DNA from: Lentisphaeria bacterium
GTDB lineage: Bacteria > Verrucomicrobiota > Lentisphaeria > Victivallales > UBA1829
Assembly: GCA_017456805.1 (NCBI GenBank)
Contig: JAFTIQ010000030.1
Coordinates: 52,521-116,520 of the forward strand
DNA length: 64,000 nucleotides
Direction of reading: 5' to 3'
Positions within the stretch are counted from its first letter, which is position 1; each line of letters begins with the position of its first letter. Shown here in pieces: positions 33,406 to 44,642 of this stretch. A model generated the notes under the pieces. The model had not been told where the DNA came from. It saw only the letters and a list, made by a program, of their open reading frames with translations, and did not search any database. Position numbers and translations under genes: made by a program.

Positions 33406-35244
33406 ATGCATAACGGTACCGGCTTTATTAAATTTATGCTGATCCTCTGCTTTCTCATGATGGCAGCCGGAACGTATTTTATCGTAAATTCCATTGATCT
33501 GCTCCGGTTTGAAACCGAAAAACTCCGGGAAACGATTCGGGAACAGCAATTTGTGCCCCGGACAGCAGCCCCGCAGACACAGGAAAACACGAACGCCGGA
33601 CCGATCGCTAACGCTGAATTTTATGACCCGAAAGCCCAATCCGGCGGGCGGCTCATCACCGTTTCCGCCAGCGATACCAAAAATATGAACCCCCTCATCA
33701 CCAACGATGCTTTCCTTTCCACCCTTGCTTCCTATACACAGGATGCCATTTCCGAACGGAATTACAAAGACATCGGGAAATTTGAACCGAAGCTGGCAGA
33801 ATCCTGGGAACGGCTGGATGATGGTTTGCGATTCCGGATCCGGTTGAGAAAAGGGGTCTACTGGCACGATTTCACCGATCCCGTCACAAAAAAAGAGTGG
33901 CGGAATGTGGAAATGACCGCAGAGGATTTCAAATTCTATGTGGATGTGATCAAAAACCCGAAAACAGATTGCGCGCCTTTGCGTTCCTATCTCGCAGATC
34001 TTGACCGGGTGGAAGTCCGCGGAAAATATGAATTCGATGTGATCTGGAAAAAGAAGTATTTTCTCTCGGAAGAAGTTACGCTTGCGCTGGAACCGCTCCC
34101 CCGGCATCTCTACCATGCGTATGAAGGACCCTTCGATCCGGAACGCTTCAACAACGATAACGAACGGAACAGAATCATGATCGGAGTCGGACCCTACCGG
34201 TTCGACCGCTGGGACAAGGGACGCCGCATCATCCTCAAACGCTGGAACAAGTATTACGGGGCAAAATACGGGGTCATGCCGCCGCTGGAAACGGTGGTGG
34301 TGGAAATCATCCCCCATCCGGCAACCCAGCTGCAATCCGCCGTTTCCCGGGATGTGGACGAAGTGGCTCTCTCTCCGGAACAATGGATCAACCGGACAAA
34401 CGGGCCGGCTTTTGATCCGGTAAAAGGATGGCTCCGGAAAGTCCAGACTCCGTCTCTGGCATATAATTATATCGGATTCAATCTGAAAATGCCTGTTTTT
34501 GCCGATGCAAAAACCCGTGTTGCCCTGAGTCATCTCGTTGACCGGAAAAGAGTTGTAGAGGAACTGTACTACGGTCTGGCACGCCCTGTGACCGGGCCTT
34601 TCTTCCCGGATTCGCCCGCCTCCGATCCAACGATCCCCGTCCGGGAATATTCTGTGGAACTGGCAAAAAAACTGCTGGCGGAAGCCGGTTGGAAAGATAC
34701 CGATGGTGACGGGATCCTTGACCGGAACGGAATTCCGTTGAAGTTCACCCTGATTTATCCAAATGCGAACCAGATCTACCCCCGGCTGCTGCCGATCATC
34801 CGGCAGGATATGGCAAAAGCAGGAGTCAAAATGGAACTCCAGAGTCTGGAATGGTCTGTCTGCATTCAGCGTTTGGAAAAGAAATCCTTTGAAGCCTGTG
34901 CGATGGGCTGGCAGGGGGGAATCACGCCCGATCCCTTCCAGTTGTGGCACTCCTCCATGGCAAATGTGGAAGCCTCCAGCAATTTCATCGGCTTCTCCAA
35001 TCCGGAAGCCGACAGGCTCATCGAAGAGATCCGGCTCACTTTTGATCCGAAAAAAAGACAGAAACTTTACCATCGGTTCCATCGTCTGATCTATGACGAA
35101 GCTCCTTATATTTTTCTGGTTTCCCCCTCCAGTCTGAGCGCAGTTTCACGGAGGTATCAGAATCTTCAGATTTTTGCTCTCGGCTATCCCAACCGGATTC
35201 TCTGGACCCCGCGCAAAGAACAGCTGGCGGTGCCCGGTCTGTAA
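33406..35244 (+). CDS. Membrane-anchored family 5 (peptide-type) extracellular solute-binding protein
   Basis: 612 residues. An uncleaved N-terminal helix (FMLILCFLMMAAGTYFIV) and a short coiled-coil stretch anchor the protein. The SBP family 5 domain (DppA/OppA type) follows: LAESWERLDDGLRFRIRLRKGVYWHD, GVGPYRFDRWDKG and later FIGFSNPEADRLIEE. A DTDGDGILDRNG segment resembles a calcium-binding loop and is common in such proteins. No ABC permease or ATPase gene adjoins it, so it either serves a distant transporter or acts as a sensor. It is 12 bases from uvrA. Confidence 0.86.
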   Translation: MHNGTGFIKFMLILCFLMMAAGTYFIVNSIDLLRFETEKLRETIREQQFVPRTAAPQTQENTNAGPIANAEFYDPKAQSGGRLITVSASDTKNMNPLITNDAFLSTLASYTQDAISERNYKDIGKFEPKLAESWERLDDGLRFRIRLRKGVYWHDFTDPVTKKEWRNVEMTAEDFKFYVDVIKNPKTDCAPLRSYLADLDRVEVRGKYEFDVIWKKKYFLSEEVTLALEPLPRHLYHAYEGPFDPERFNNDNERNRIMIGVGPYRFDRWDKGRRIILKRWNKYYGAKYGVMPPLETVVVEIIPHPATQLQSAVSRDVDEVALSPEQWINRTNGPAFDPVKGWLRKVQTPSLAYNYIGFNLKMPVFADAKTRVALSHLVDRKRVVEELYYGLARPVTGPFFPDSPASDPTIPVREYSVELAKKLLAEAGWKDTDGDGILDRNGIPLKFTLIYPNANQIYPRLLPIIRQDMAKAGVKMELQSLEWSVCIQRLEKKSFEACAMGWQGGITPDPFQLWHSSMANVEASSNFIGFSNPEADRLIEEIRLTFDPKKRQKLYHRFHRLIYDEAPYIFLVSPSSLSAVSRRYQNLQIFALGYPNRILWTPRKEQLAVPGL

Positions 35245-35256
35245 GGAGAATGTTGT

Positions 35257-38115
35257 ATGAACGACGATATTATTATCAAAGGTGCCGCTGAGCACAATCT
35301 GAAGCACATTGACGTGACGATCCCCCGGAATTCGCTTACCGTGATCACCGGGCTGAGCGGCTCCGGAAAATCCTCTCTTGCATTTGATACTCTCTATGCG
35401 GAAGGACAGCGCAGGTATGTGGAAAGTCTTTCCGCTTATGCACGGCAATTCCTTGACCGGATGCAGAAACCGAAGATCGATCATATCGAAGGGCTTTCTC
35501 CTGCTATTGCCATCGAACAGCGGGCGGCGGGCTCCAATCCCCGTTCCACTGTGGCAACCGTCACGGAAATCTATGACTATCTGAGACTGCTCTACGCTCA
35601 CTGCGGGCTCCCGCATTGTCCAAAATGCGGAAAAGAATTGGCCGCGCAATCCGCCGAAGCGATCTGCGACAAAATCAAACGGCTTCCCGGCGGGCTGAAA
35701 ATGATGCTCCTTGCTCCCATCGTCACCGGACGGAAAGGGGAACATAAAGATGTGCTGGAAAAAATCCGGAAAGACGGCTTCGTGCGGGTCAGGATCGATG
35801 GGGAAATTCTGGAATTGAGCGATCACATGGATTCTCTTGCCAAGACGAAACGGCATGAGATCGATGCGGTTGTGGACCGTCTGATGACCGGGGAAAGTCT
35901 GGAAGATTCCCGTTTGAACGATTCTGTGGAAACCGCTCTGAAAAGCGGAAACGGTGAATTGATCCTGCTGGTGGAAAACCGGGATTTTGAAGGAAAACTC
36001 CGCTGGAAGGAAGAACGGATCAGCGAAAATCTTGCCTGTGTGGATTGCGGAATCAGTTTCGGACGGATGGAGCCGCGCCACTTTTCTTTCAACAGCCCTT
36101 ACGGCGCATGTCCCAGATGCAACGGGATCGGCTCCCTCATGGTCATGAAAGCGGAATTGGCAATCAATTATGATCTTTCCATCCGGAAAGGTGCGATCCC
36201 CGGCTGGCGGCGCGGTCCCCACCGGTTGATCCTTTACTACAATCATCTTCTCCGCTGTCTTGCAGAACATCTTCAGATGCCCTCCATGCTGACCACCAAA
36301 TTCCGGGATCTGCCCGAACACGTCCAGAATCTTCTGCTTTACGGAAGCGGGGAGGAGGAAATCGATTTCAGCTACTATCTCCGGGGCAAACGCTATAACA
36401 TGGTGCGTCCCTTTGAAGGGATCCTTGCCAATCTCCAGCGCAGAGAAGAGGAAACGGATAACGATGCCGTCAGGGAACGGCTGAAACAATACATGGTTTG
36501 GGAAGAGTGCCCGGAATGTCATGGCAAACGGCTGAAACCGGAATCCCTTGCAGTAACTGTCAATGGTCTTTCCATCCATGAGTTCAATACTATGTCCGTG
36601 GAAAAAGCTCTGGAATTTGTCCGGACTCTGAAACTCAATGAAGAGCAGACGATCGTTGCAGGAGAGATCCTCAAAGAGATTGCCTCCCGTCTCTCCTTCC
36701 TGAAAGAAGTGGGGCTGCCCTATCTGACTCTGAACCGGGAAAGCGGTACATTATCCGGCGGAGAAGCTCAGCGGATCCGGCTGGCGACCCAGCTGGGCTG
36801 CGGGCTGGTAGGAGTGCTTTACATTCTGGATGAACCGAGTATCGGATTGCATCAGCGGGATAATGACCGGCTTCTTGCTGCATTGAAAAACCTTCGGGAT
36901 ATCGGAAACACCGTGGTGGTTGTGGAACACGATACAGATACGATCCGGGCGGCTGATTATATCCTGGATCTCGGACCTGCCGCAGGAGTTCACGGCGGAG
37001 AACTGGTGGCTGCCGGCCCGCCCTCTGCCATCGAACAATGCCCAAATTCTCTCACCGGACAATATCTGACCGGGAAACAGAAGATCGAAGTTCCTGAACA
37101 GCGGGTCAAAGGAAACGGAAAATTCCTGACTCTGGAAGGGGTCTCTCATAATAACTTGAAGCACATCACCACCAGGATCCCTCTGGGAACATTCACCTGT
37201 GTGACCGGGGTCTCCGGTTCCGGGAAAAGCAGTCTGGTCAACGGTGTGCTCCGAGCCGCCCTCCAGCAGCATTTCAAGATTGAAGATGCCCCGCTGCCCG
37301 GGAAACATGATAAAATCACCGGTCTGGAACATATTGATAAAGCGATCGTCATTGATCAGAGTCCCATCGGGAGAACGCCCCGGTCCAATCCGGCGACTTA
37401 TACGGAAGCCTTCGGAGTCATCCGGGATCTTTTTGCTTCCCTGCCGGAATCAAAAGTCCGCGGTTACGGTCCCGGAAGATTCAGTTTCAATATCAAAGGC
37501 GGCAGATGCGAAGAGTGTCAGGGCGACGGGATCAAGAAAATTGAAATGCAGTTCCTCCCCGATGTTTATGTCCCCTGTTCCGCCTGTCACGGCAAACGGT
37601 TCAACCGGGAAACTCTCACAGTTCAATACAAAAAACGTTCCATTGCAGATGTTCTGGATATGACGGTTTCCGAGGCAGTGGAATTTTTCTCAGCGGTTCC
37701 GAAACTTCACCGGAAACTCAAAATGCTGGAAGAAGTCGGGTTGGGCTATATCACCCTTGGACAGCAGGCGACGACCCTTTCCGGGGGAGAGGCTCAGCGG
37801 GTCAAACTCGCAACAGAACTTGCCCGTCCCTCCCGGGGACATACCCTTTATATTCTGGACGAACCGACGACCGGGCTTCATCTTGCCGACATCAAACAGC
37901 TCATGGATGTTCTCCTGAAACTCCGGGATAAAGGATGCACTGTCCTGGTCATTGAGCACAATCTGGATGTGATCAAGATGGCTGACTGGATCATTGATCT
38001 CGGTCCGGAAGGCGGCAGTGAAGGCGGGAAGATCCTCGCGGAAGGAACTCCGGAGGCCATCGCAAAAAATAAAAAATCCTATACCGGGAAATACTTGAAG
38101 GAGATGCTGAAATGA
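35257..38115 (+). CDS. uvrA: Excinuclease ABC subunit A
   Basis: 952 residues, full length. Two ABC ATPase modules: Walker A GLSGSGKS at 32-39 and GVSGSGKS at 651-658. Both have LSGGEAQR signatures, and zinc-binding CxxC pairs appear in both halves (CPRC...CPECHG; CEECQG...CSACHG). UvrA finds bulky DNA lesions and loads UvrB in nucleotide excision repair. It overlaps nfo by four bases, so the two repair proteins are made together. Confidence 0.97.
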   Translation: MNDDIIIKGAAEHNLKHIDVTIPRNSLTVITGLSGSGKSSLAFDTLYAEGQRRYVESLSAYARQFLDRMQKPKIDHIEGLSPAIAIEQRAAGSNPRSTVATVTEIYDYLRLLYAHCGLPHCPKCGKELAAQSAEAICDKIKRLPGGLKMMLLAPIVTGRKGEHKDVLEKIRKDGFVRVRIDGEILELSDHMDSLAKTKRHEIDAVVDRLMTGESLEDSRLNDSVETALKSGNGELILLVENRDFEGKLRWKEERISENLACVDCGISFGRMEPRHFSFNSPYGACPRCNGIGSLMVMKAELAINYDLSIRKGAIPGWRRGPHRLILYYNHLLRCLAEHLQMPSMLTTKFRDLPEHVQNLLLYGSGEEEIDFSYYLRGKRYNMVRPFEGILANLQRREEETDNDAVRERLKQYMVWEECPECHGKRLKPESLAVTVNGLSIHEFNTMSVEKALEFVRTLKLNEEQTIVAGEILKEIASRLSFLKEVGLPYLTLNRESGTLSGGEAQRIRLATQLGCGLVGVLYILDEPSIGLHQRDNDRLLAALKNLRDIGNTVVVVEHDTDTIRAADYILDLGPAAGVHGGELVAAGPPSAIEQCPNSLTGQYLTGKQKIEVPEQRVKGNGKFLTLEGVSHNNLKHITTRIPLGTFTCVTGVSGSGKSSLVNGVLRAALQQHFKIEDAPLPGKHDKITGLEHIDKAIVIDQSPIGRTPRSNPATYTEAFGVIRDLFASLPESKVRGYGPGRFSFNIKGGRCEECQGDGIKKIEMQFLPDVYVPCSACHGKRFNRETLTVQYKKRSIADVLDMTVSEAVEFFSAVPKLHRKLKMLEEVGLGYITLGQQATTLSGGEAQRVKLATELARPSRGHTLYILDEPTTGLHLADIKQLMDVLLKLRDKGCTVLVIEHNLDVIKMADWIIDLGPEGGSEGGKILAEGTPEAIAKNKKSYTGKYLKEMLK

Positions 38116-38960
38116 AATTTGCCGGAGCTCATGTTTCTATTGCCGGCGGGGTGGAAAATGCCCCCCTGAACGCCGCCGCTATCGGCGCAACGGCTTTCGC
38201 TATGTTCACCAAAAATCAGCGTCAATGGAACGCTCCGCCGATCTCTGAAGCTTCCGCTGCCGCTTTCAAAGAAAACTGCAGAAAACATGGCTACACCCCG
38301 GATCTGATCCTGCCGCATGACGGGTATCTCATCAATATGGGAAATCCAGATCCGGAAAAACGGAAAAATGCCGTGGCTGCCTTCACCGATGAAATGTACC
38401 GGTGCCAGATCCTCGGACTGAAACTGCTCAATCTTCATCCCGGAAGTCACTTGAGACAAATCTCCGAATCGGAATGTCTTGCCCATATCGCAGCAGGGAT
38501 CAACTCAGCCCTCGCGGAAACAGAAGGAGTCGTTGCCGTTCTGGAAAACACCGCCGGACAAGGCAGCAATCTCGGTTATACCTTCCGGCAGCTGGCGGAT
38601 ATCATGGAACAGATCAACGATCCCGCACGGGTCGGCGTATGTATCGATACCTGCCACAGTTTCGCCGCAGGATATGATCTCAGCACCCCGGAAGGATACG
38701 AAAAAACGATGGATGAGTTCGATCGGATCATCGGCTTCAAGTATTTGAGAGGGATGCATCTGAACGATGCAAAAGGTGTGCTCGCCGGCAAACTGGACCG
38801 TCATGACTCTCTCGGAAAAGGAAATCTCGGCATGGATCTGTTCCGCAGGCTCATGCAGGATCCCAGAATTCAGGATATCCCCCTCATTCTGGAAACCCCG
38901 GATGAATCTCTCTGGAAAGAAGAGATCAAAACCCTGCTTTCTTTCGCGGCGGAAGCTTGA
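38112..38960 (+). CDS. nfo: Endonuclease IV
   Basis: 282 residues. Motifs of the Nfo TIM barrel: [46 protein letters not shown] and [11 protein letters not shown]. These supply the three-zinc site. It cleaves at abasic sites in base excision repair. It starts inside the uvrA stop (ATGA). Its 3' end overlaps the convergent comEC gene by 35 bases. Confidence 0.96.
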   Translation: MKFAGAHVSIAGGVENAPLNAAAIGATAFAMFTKNQRQWNAPPISEASAAAFKENCRKHGYTPDLILPHDGYLINMGNPDPEKRKNAVAAFTDEMYRCQILGLKLLNLHPGSHLRQISESECLAHIAAGINSALAETEGVVAVLENTAGQGSNLGYTFRQLADIMEQINDPARVGVCIDTCHSFAAGYDLSTPEGYEKTMDEFDRIIGFKYLRGMHLNDAKGVLAGKLDRHDSLGKGNLGMDLFRRLMQDPRIQDIPLILETPDESLWKEEIKTLLSFAAEA

Positions 38961-41115
38961 TCCGTTCCAGAACCGGTTCATTCCCGGGCAGATATTCTTT
39001 CCTGAAAAGCAGCTCTCCGCAATGCCGGACTTCCAGAATCACGCCCTTGTCTTCAGAAACAAACATCCGGACAACAGTTTCTTCCATTCCGGCAACTCCG
39101 GGACGAACCTCCACGCCCGATTCCGTTTTGCTCCATTGCAAAACAGATTTCCCGGGCGGAGGCGGGAATTGCTTCAGTAAAGATTGCGCCGATTTTGCAT
39201 TCCGTCTGACCGGCACATGAAAGTATACCGATTTGACATCCGTCACCGCAGAAAGGAACAATCCGCCGCCGCAAATTTCACTGCGGGCTGAATCAAAATG
39301 CATCTCTTCCACGCTCCGGATCCCGCTGGTCCTTAAATAATCGGAAAGCAGACGCGCAGTTTCTCCCTCCGGTACGTTCCAGAGAATTGCCCGTCCCGAA
39401 GCGGGAATCGAAAACACAACCGCAGGGATCCGGGAGGCTTCCGAACGGATCACTGCAATCTCAGGATCCGTGCCCGATAAGGGGAAAAACAGAAAAAAGC
39501 CTGTCAGAAACACCAGAACTGCCGAACCTGCAAAATACCATTTTCTCCGGAATACAAAACATCCCGCCAGCGCAATCAGGAACAATATCCCAAGCCATAA
39601 AGGCGGCGGCGATACATAAAATGCTCCGGAATCCCCGAATTGTTCCGCTGAAAATGCACAAAATTCCAGCGCAGGCGCAATCAATTCTCCGATCCATTCC
39701 ACACTCCCGGGGATCCATTGCAGCAGAACAGCCGGAAGAAACAGAAGAAAACAGAACCACGTCACTGGAAGCATCAGAAGATATGCCGGAACTGCCCATA
39801 AACTCACAAACGATTGAAAACTCATGGAGATCGCCATACTGCAGAGCCACGCCCCGAGAGAAACCCCTGTAAGCACTGTCATATATCCCAGAATCCGGGA
39901 AAAAGAAATCATCCGCCGGTCCGGATAAAACTCCTCCCGGACCGTGATCGCAAGAGAGATTCTCCGGAAAAAATCACTGCTCAAAATCAGAAAAAGAACG
40001 CACAAAAAGGAATAAAGAAAGCCAATATCAAACAACTGGAACGGATTCAAAAGCAAAATCACTCCCGCAGCCGCCGCAAGTGTATTCCCGCCCCGGTTCT
40101 TCCGTAAGAAAACATGCGCAAGACACCAGAAACTCAACATAAGAAATGCACGGAACGCAGGTGCCTGCATCCCCGTCGATAACGCATAAATCAAAACAGG
40201 AACCGGCGCGATCAGCCAGCGGAAGCGGTAGGGCAGAAAACATAGAAAAAGCATCACCGCTGTAAAGAACAACCCGATATGGAATCCGCTCACCGATAAC
40301 ACATGAAGGGTTCCGCTCTCAAGAAAATTCTGTTTGATCTCCCCTTTGATCGGCTGACGGATCCCGAACAGCAATGCGGGAGCCATCTTTCCGGCAGTTC
40401 CATCCGGCATCCGCGCAGTCAATCTCTCCAGAAAACGGCTCCGCCAATCATAAAGTTTCCGCATCAGTCCGTTGTCACGATGAAGGATTTTGACCGATTC
40501 CGCATGGAACACCAGCACCGCGCCACGCGCCCGGGCATACGCCTGAAAATCAAAGGTCCCGCACAAATCCGGTTCCGTGATCCGCTCAAAATATCCTTCT
40601 GCAGAAATGATATCCCCATATCCGACCTCCATTGCATCTCTTGAATTGGAAGGAACAGTCATCAGAACCGTCTCACTGTAAGGACCTTTCCGGACCGTCC
40701 CGCCAAAGGTCACCTCCTGAAGTTCCGCTTGAGTAAAATATGGAACATTGGCAATCCAGCGGGGTGTTCCGCCGCATAATGAGGACTCCGTCAAACGGAA
40801 TACTGCAGAAGCCCCGAGCCGCCGGTGATTCGCCATCTCCTGAACATGAAAACTCTCTTTTTCGTGGGAAATCAGAATCATGGAACTCAGAATCGCAAGT
40901 ACCGTTGCCGGGATAAAACGGCAGCAGCTGTTCCGCAATCCCAAAATCAGCCAGGCGCAAAGAATTCCCGGAACACTCCAAAAACATACGGCTCCGGCAG
41001 TGAGATCCATCCCCAAAAAATAAACTGCTGAGAATCCATTGAGGATCCCCAGCAGTATCATAAAGCAGGGCAGACTTTCCAACCTGGAACGGAATATCCG
41101 GACTTGGGAAAGCAT
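38926..41115 (-). CDS. comEC: ComEC/Rec2-family DNA uptake channel, C-terminal domain degenerate
   Basis: 729 residues. An N-terminal DUF4131-like part with membrane helices and an OB-like segment ([16 protein letters not shown]) precedes the competence domain. That domain has [18 protein letters not shown] and [13 protein letters not shown], standard ComEC motifs, and many helices. The C-terminal region sits where other ComEC proteins carry a metallo-beta-lactamase nuclease. It shows no HxHxDH motif ([12 protein letters not shown] instead). It should pass single-stranded DNA through the inner membrane in natural transformation. It follows the lptF/G-type gene by 16 bases. Confidence 0.88.
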   Translation of the reverse strand: MLSQVRIFRSRLESLPCFMILLGILNGFSAVYFLGMDLTAGAVCFWSVPGILCAWLILGLRNSCCRFIPATVLAILSSMILISHEKESFHVQEMANHRRLGASAVFRLTESSLCGGTPRWIANVPYFTQAELQEVTFGGTVRKGPYSETVLMTVPSNSRDAMEVGYGDIISAEGYFERITEPDLCGTFDFQAYARARGAVLVFHAESVKILHRDNGLMRKLYDWRSRFLERLTARMPDGTAGKMAPALLFGIRQPIKGEIKQNFLESGTLHVLSVSGFHIGLFFTAVMLFLCFLPYRFRWLIAPVPVLIYALSTGMQAPAFRAFLMLSFWCLAHVFLRKNRGGNTLAAAAGVILLLNPFQLFDIGFLYSFLCVLFLILSSDFFRRISLAITVREEFYPDRRMISFSRILGYMTVLTGVSLGAWLCSMAISMSFQSFVSLWAVPAYLLMLPVTWFCFLLFLPAVLLQWIPGSVEWIGELIAPALEFCAFSAEQFGDSGAFYVSPPPLWLGILFLIALAGCFVFRRKWYFAGSAVLVFLTGFFLFFPLSGTDPEIAVIRSEASRIPAVVFSIPASGRAILWNVPEGETARLLSDYLRTSGIRSVEEMHFDSARSEICGGGLFLSAVTDVKSVYFHVPVRRNAKSAQSLLKQFPPPPGKSVLQWSKTESGVEVRPGVAGMEETVVRMFVSEDKGVILEVRHCGELLFRKEYLPGNEPVLERIKLPPRKKAGF

Positions 41116-41131
41116 AAAAGAATGTCCCGAC

Positions 41132-42307
41132 TCAGCTGGATTTCCGGATCACACCGAAGTAGCTGTACAGCAGAAATGCAAACATCGGTCCGACTCCGCC
41201 GACCAGCGGAGGAACCATCCCCTGCTGTCCCATAATCAGGAAAATTTCTGTCAGAGTCTGGAAAACAACAATTGCGGCGACCGCGGCAATGATAGAAAGA
41301 AAGATCCCGGACCGCTCGTTTTTCACTGCCAGCGGCAATCCGAGACAGACGCACAACAGGCAGACAAACGGGAAGGACAATCTGTAATAAAGCAATGTTT
41401 CATACATATTCTTCAGCGATTTCGCCATGTGTTTATTGTTCCGGAGGATCCCGATCAAATCAGCCGAGGAAAGATCTTCCGGCGGTTTGACAGCATTCTG
41501 GATCTGGCTTTCCGTCTCATGGATCACATCATGTCCGTAAACCAGCTCTTTGTATTCTCTGGCAGGCCCGGCAAAGGGAATGTATTTCGTCTGACGGACA
41601 TTATAAAAGACCCAACCTCTTGCGGGATCATACTTTGCTTTTTCGGCGATCAGCTCCCAATCCATCTTCCGGATCCGGGTTCCGGTGGTATCATCCATGG
41701 AATAATATTTCAGAATGACCCGTTCCCATTCGCCCTTTTCATTGAGGTTATGAAGGAGCCAGTCCCGGCGTTTATCCGCACTGCGGTACTGAAGCATATT
41801 GTACATTGTCCGGTCATAATCAGGATTTTCCAGAGATTCATGAATGATCTCAGCTTCCATGGAACACTGGGGAACCACTTTTTCATTGAACCAGAAATTG
41901 ACGGCGGTCACGATACCCGCCACGACAAAGATTGCGCCGCCGCACCGGATCGTGGAGATCCCGGAAGCACGCATGGCTGTGATCTCTCTTGTCCGCCCCA
42001 TGTTTGCAATGGTGTACATACAGGAAAGCAGAACAGAGATCGGAAAAACAAACCGGATATTTCCGGGCATTTTCAAAGTAAAGTAACGAACGGCTTTTGA
42101 AAAGCCATCGCTGCCCTTGTAACCGAGAAAGTCGGGCAGGTCGTTGAAAAGATCCCCGATCAGAAAGAGCAGGATAAAGGTGAAACAAAGCACCGAAAAC
42201 GGGATCATGAATTCCCGGAACATGTATTTATCAAGAACAGAAAGATAACCGAAGCGTCTTCCTTTGGACGTCTCTTTTTTAATTGATTTCTGTGTTGGAT
42301 TCTGCAT
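41132..42307 (-). CDS. LptF/LptG-family lipopolysaccharide export permease
   Basis: 391 residues. YjgP/YjgQ family: membrane helices near the start (IPFSVLCFTFILLFLIGDLF), the MGRTREITAMRASGIS segment that contacts the ATPase, a periplasmic beta-jellyroll region, and three C-terminal helices. LptF and LptG form the inner-membrane part of the LPS exporter with LptB. Which of the two it is cannot be decided. It lies upstream of comEC. Confidence 0.88.
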   Translation of the reverse strand: MQNPTQKSIKKETSKGRRFGYLSVLDKYMFREFMIPFSVLCFTFILLFLIGDLFNDLPDFLGYKGSDGFSKAVRYFTLKMPGNIRFVFPISVLLSCMYTIANMGRTREITAMRASGISTIRCGGAIFVVAGIVTAVNFWFNEKVVPQCSMEAEIIHESLENPDYDRTMYNMLQYRSADKRRDWLLHNLNEKGEWERVILKYYSMDDTTGTRIRKMDWELIAEKAKYDPARGWVFYNVRQTKYIPFAGPAREYKELVYGHDVIHETESQIQNAVKPPEDLSSADLIGILRNNKHMAKSLKNMYETLLYYRLSFPFVCLLCVCLGLPLAVKNERSGIFLSIIAAVAAIVVFQTLTEIFLIMGQQGMVPPLVGGVGPMFAFLLYSYFGVIRKSS

Positions 42308-42324
42308 AACTTCTCCGGGGTAGG

Positions 42325-42343
42325 GAAGAGATCTGGTCTCTTC
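42325..42343 (-). promoter_or_regulatory. Inverted repeat in the leader of the lptF/G-type gene
   Basis: GAAGAGA (42325-42331) and TCTCTTC (42337-42343) form a perfect 7-5-7 inverted repeat 18 bases before the start at 42307. It could be an operator or an RNA hairpin. Confidence 0.35.
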
Positions 42344-42409
42344 TATCTGAACGGCATCTCTGCCGGTTGCAAAAATTCAAAAATGTTTTTCATGATTACA
42401 TGGATCATG

Positions 42410-42446
42410 AAAAAAAAGGGGATCTCACCGGAAAAGCGGGATCCCC
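42410..42446 (-). terminator. Rho-independent terminator of rpoD-rpsU
   Basis: On the minus strand GGGGATC-CCG pairs with CGG-tga-GATCCCC, followed by eight T (complement of the A-run at 42410-42417). It lies 17 bases past the rpsU stop. Confidence 0.88.
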
Positions 42447-42462
42447 ATTGCTGTCAACAAGA

Positions 42463-42630
42463 TCAGCCGCGATGACGCTGTGTACGGCGTTTCTTTTCGC
42501 TGGGCTTCTCAAAGTGTCTCCGGTTGCGGAGTTCCTTAAGGGTGCCTTCCTTGTCAAGCTTCTTCTTCAATCTGCGGAGAGCGCGATCTACGGGCTCGCC
42601 TTTTTTCAGTCTGACTTCCGTGCATTCCAT
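42463..42630 (-). CDS. rpsU: 30S ribosomal protein bS21
   Basis: 55 residues, beginning [18 protein letters not shown] and ending with [14 protein letters not shown]. The [20 protein letters not shown] and [16 protein letters not shown] blocks are the bS21 signature, and the protein is very basic. The ATG at 42630 has a strong GGGGGTG site; a GTG nine bases upstream is an alternative. bS21 sits near the 16S 3' end and helps initiation. It follows rpoD by 40 bases; in E. coli the order is rpsU-dnaG-rpoD, so here the order is reversed and dnaG is absent. Confidence 0.93.
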   Translation of the reverse strand: MECTEVRLKKGEPVDRALRRLKKKLDKEGTLKELRNRRHFEKPSEKKRRTQRHRG

Positions 42631-42670
42631 GTTGTTCACCCCCTTTCCTTTCTATTTAAAACGTTATTCT

Positions 42671-44539
42671 TCAATCTGTTGTAAAATCTGCTTCATCGGA
42701 AAGCAGAAGTTTCAATTTACTCAATGCCTGATTCTGGATCTGGCGGACACGTTCACGGGTCCTGCCGATTTCCTGGCTCACTTCTTCCAAGGTTCTCGGA
42801 CGGTTGTTGTCAAGCCCGAAACGCATCTGAAGGATCATCCGTTCCCGTTCATCAAGATCGCAGAGAAGATCTTTCAGCCGCTTCAGAGATTCCACATCCC
42901 CGAGAATCCGGTCCGGTGTCATAGCCCCGCGGTCAGGAATAATATCCTGAAATTCTCCATCCTCACCCTGCTGAATCGGGTCATGGAGAGAGAAGGTTTT
43001 CAGATCCGCCAAACGCAATCCGGCAACTGTACGTTCGGAAAATTCCAGATTTTCTGCAATTTCCGCATCCGTGGGCTCTCTGCCGAGCTTTTCGGTCAAT
43101 TTCATCTTCACCGATTTGATCTTATTGATCTTGCCGGCTGACTGAACAGGGATTCGGATCGTACGGCTCTGGTTTGCCAGCGCACGGCGCATGGACTGCT
43201 TGATCCACCATGCAGCGTAGGAACTGAACTTCGCTCCCTTCGCAGGGTCAAACTTTTCCACAGCACGCATCAAACCAATGTTTCCTTCTGAAATCAAGTC
43301 AAGGAGCGGAAGCCCCAATCCTTTGAAATCATGAGCGATCTTCACCACCAGACGGAGGTTCGCCTGGATCAATGTCTGACGGGCTTCATCATGAGTCTGG
43401 GAGTTCCCGCCATGAATCTGCGCCGCAAGCTCAATTTCTTCCGTTTTGGAAACAAGTTCGATTCTGCCGATGTCAGTCATATAGACTTTCATCGTATCAT
43501 TCTTGGATGTCGGAACGCCGGAAGCAGCTTTTTCTTCTTTCGCCGCACGTTTCGCAAGTTCTGCAACATCTTCAAGATTATCAATATTTTCTTCGCTCGC
43601 CTTGCTGTAAGCTTCCTGGTCATCCAGATTGTCAAGATCGTCAATGGGAGGCTCTTCTATCATCTCCTCTTCCAGTTCCGGAGGAGGTACCGCCTCTGCA
43701 AGTTTCGCTTCTTCCAAAGAGCGGGCATAAGCCGCTTTCAAGGCATCAAGTTCTTCCTGTTCTTCTTTGGAACGTTTCAGCTCCAACTCTTTTTTGCGGC
43801 GGGCTTTTTCTTCTTCAGCTTTGGCTTTGGCAAGACGGCGCGCCTCTTTTTTATCGAGAACAACAGGTTCTTCCGCTTTGGGTTCTTCCGCCTTCACAGC
43901 TTTTGACTTGGCAGATGCCTTTGCAGGCTTCACTTCGACAACGGGTTCTGCCTTTACAGCTTTGGCTTTGGCGGATGCCTTTGCAGGTTTTGCTTCTTCG
44001 ACAGGTTCCGCCTTTACAGCTTTTGCCTTGGCAGATGCCTTTGCAGGCTTCACTTCTTCAACGGGTTCTGCCTTTACAGCTTTTGACTTGGCGGAAGCCT
44101 TTGCAGGTTTTGCTTCTTCAACAGGTTCCGCCTTTGCTGTTTTTGCCTTAGCAGATGCCTTTGCAGGCTTCACTTCTTCGACAGGTTCTGCCTTCACAGC
44201 TTTGGCTTTGGCAGATACCTTAACAGGCTTCACTTCGACAGGCACTGCCTTTGCCGCTTTTTCCTTAGCGGGAGTCTTTGCCGGTTTCGTTTCCACGACG
44301 GGATCTGCTTTCACTTTTTTTGTCTTGGCAGGAGTATCTTTCACGCTCTTGACTTCTGCAGATTTCGCTTTTTCAGTCTTCCCGGCAGGAGCCGCCTTTT
44401 CAGAGGTTTTCTTCACGCTCTTGACTTCTTTTTCAGCGGTCTGTTTTTTAGAGGGAGACTTCTCAGCATTTTTCACAGCTTTTTTCTCTGTCCCCACCTT
44501 GGCAGGTGCGGCTTTTACTTTGCTATTTTTCGCTGACAT
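42671..44539 (-). CDS. rpoD: Principal sigma factor RpoD with a long Lys/Ala/Glu/Pro repeat N-terminus
   Basis: 622 residues from the ATG at 44539 (a GTG at 44551 is possible). Residues 348-622 are a complete group 1 sigma-70 core: region 1.2 [18 protein letters not shown], region 2 [35 protein letters not shown], region 3, and region 4.2 [18 protein letters not shown]. Before it, residues 1-225 are almost only K, A, E, P, V and S. They include six perfect-length 20-residue repeats (101-220) of the type [21 protein letters not shown] charged coiled-coil-like stretch (228-285) and an acidic patch link the two parts. No normal region 1.1 is seen. It directs housekeeping transcription. Confidence 0.95.
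   Translation of the reverse strand: MSAKNSKVKAAPAKVGTEKKAVKNAEKSPSKKQTAEKEVKSVKKTSEKAAPAGKTEKAKSAEVKSVKDTPAKTKKVKADPVVETKPAKTPAKEKAAKAVPVEVKPVKVSAKAKAVKAEPVEEVKPAKASAKAKTAKAEPVEEAKPAKASAKSKAVKAEPVEEVKPAKASAKAKAVKAEPVEEAKPAKASAKAKAVKAEPVVEVKPAKASAKSKAVKAEEPKAEEPVVLDKKEARRLAKAKAEEEKARRKKELELKRSKEEQEELDALKAAYARSLEEAKLAEAVPPPELEEEMIEEPPIDDLDNLDDQEAYSKASEENIDNLEDVAELAKRAAKEEKAASGVPTSKNDTMKVYMTDIGRIELVSKTEEIELAAQIHGGNSQTHDEARQTLIQANLRLVVKIAHDFKGLGLPLLDLISEGNIGLMRAVEKFDPAKGAKFSSYAAWWIKQSMRRALANQSRTIRIPVQSAGKINKIKSVKMKLTEKLGREPTDAEIAENLEFSERTVAGLRLADLKTFSLHDPIQQGEDGEFQDIIPDRGAMTPDRILGDVESLKRLKDLLCDLDERERMILQMRFGLDNNRPRTLEEVSQEIGRTRERVRQIQNQALSKLKLLLSDEADFTTD
43880..44239 (-). repeat. Six tandem 60-bp coding repeats in rpoD
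   Basis: Six consecutive 60-base units encode the 20-residue Lys/Ala-rich repeats. Silent positions are largely conserved between units, indicating recent expansion. The opposite strand is also open, but that is a by-product of the repeat composition. Confidence 0.9.
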
Positions 44540-44616
44540 GGAAACTTCCACTTGTTTTTTGTTAAAATTGTGTTATTTTTATGCAGTCTGGTTTTTTCAT
44601 AAAGAAAAGACCGGCC

Positions 44617-44630
44617 TGCATGTACATGCA
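44617..44630. promoter_or_regulatory. Perfect 14-bp palindrome in the rpoD leader
   Basis: TGCATGTACATGCA lies just downstream of the predicted rpoD transcription start. It is a candidate operator for rpoD; it could also form a small RNA hairpin. Confidence 0.4.
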
Positions 44631-44642
44631 AACTTAAATAGT

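Noticed and set aside
33385..35082. A 565-codon open frame antisense to the solute-binding protein, and similar ones opposite uvrA, mfd and iorA
   Set aside because: All are complements of strongly coding plus-strand genes with known domains.
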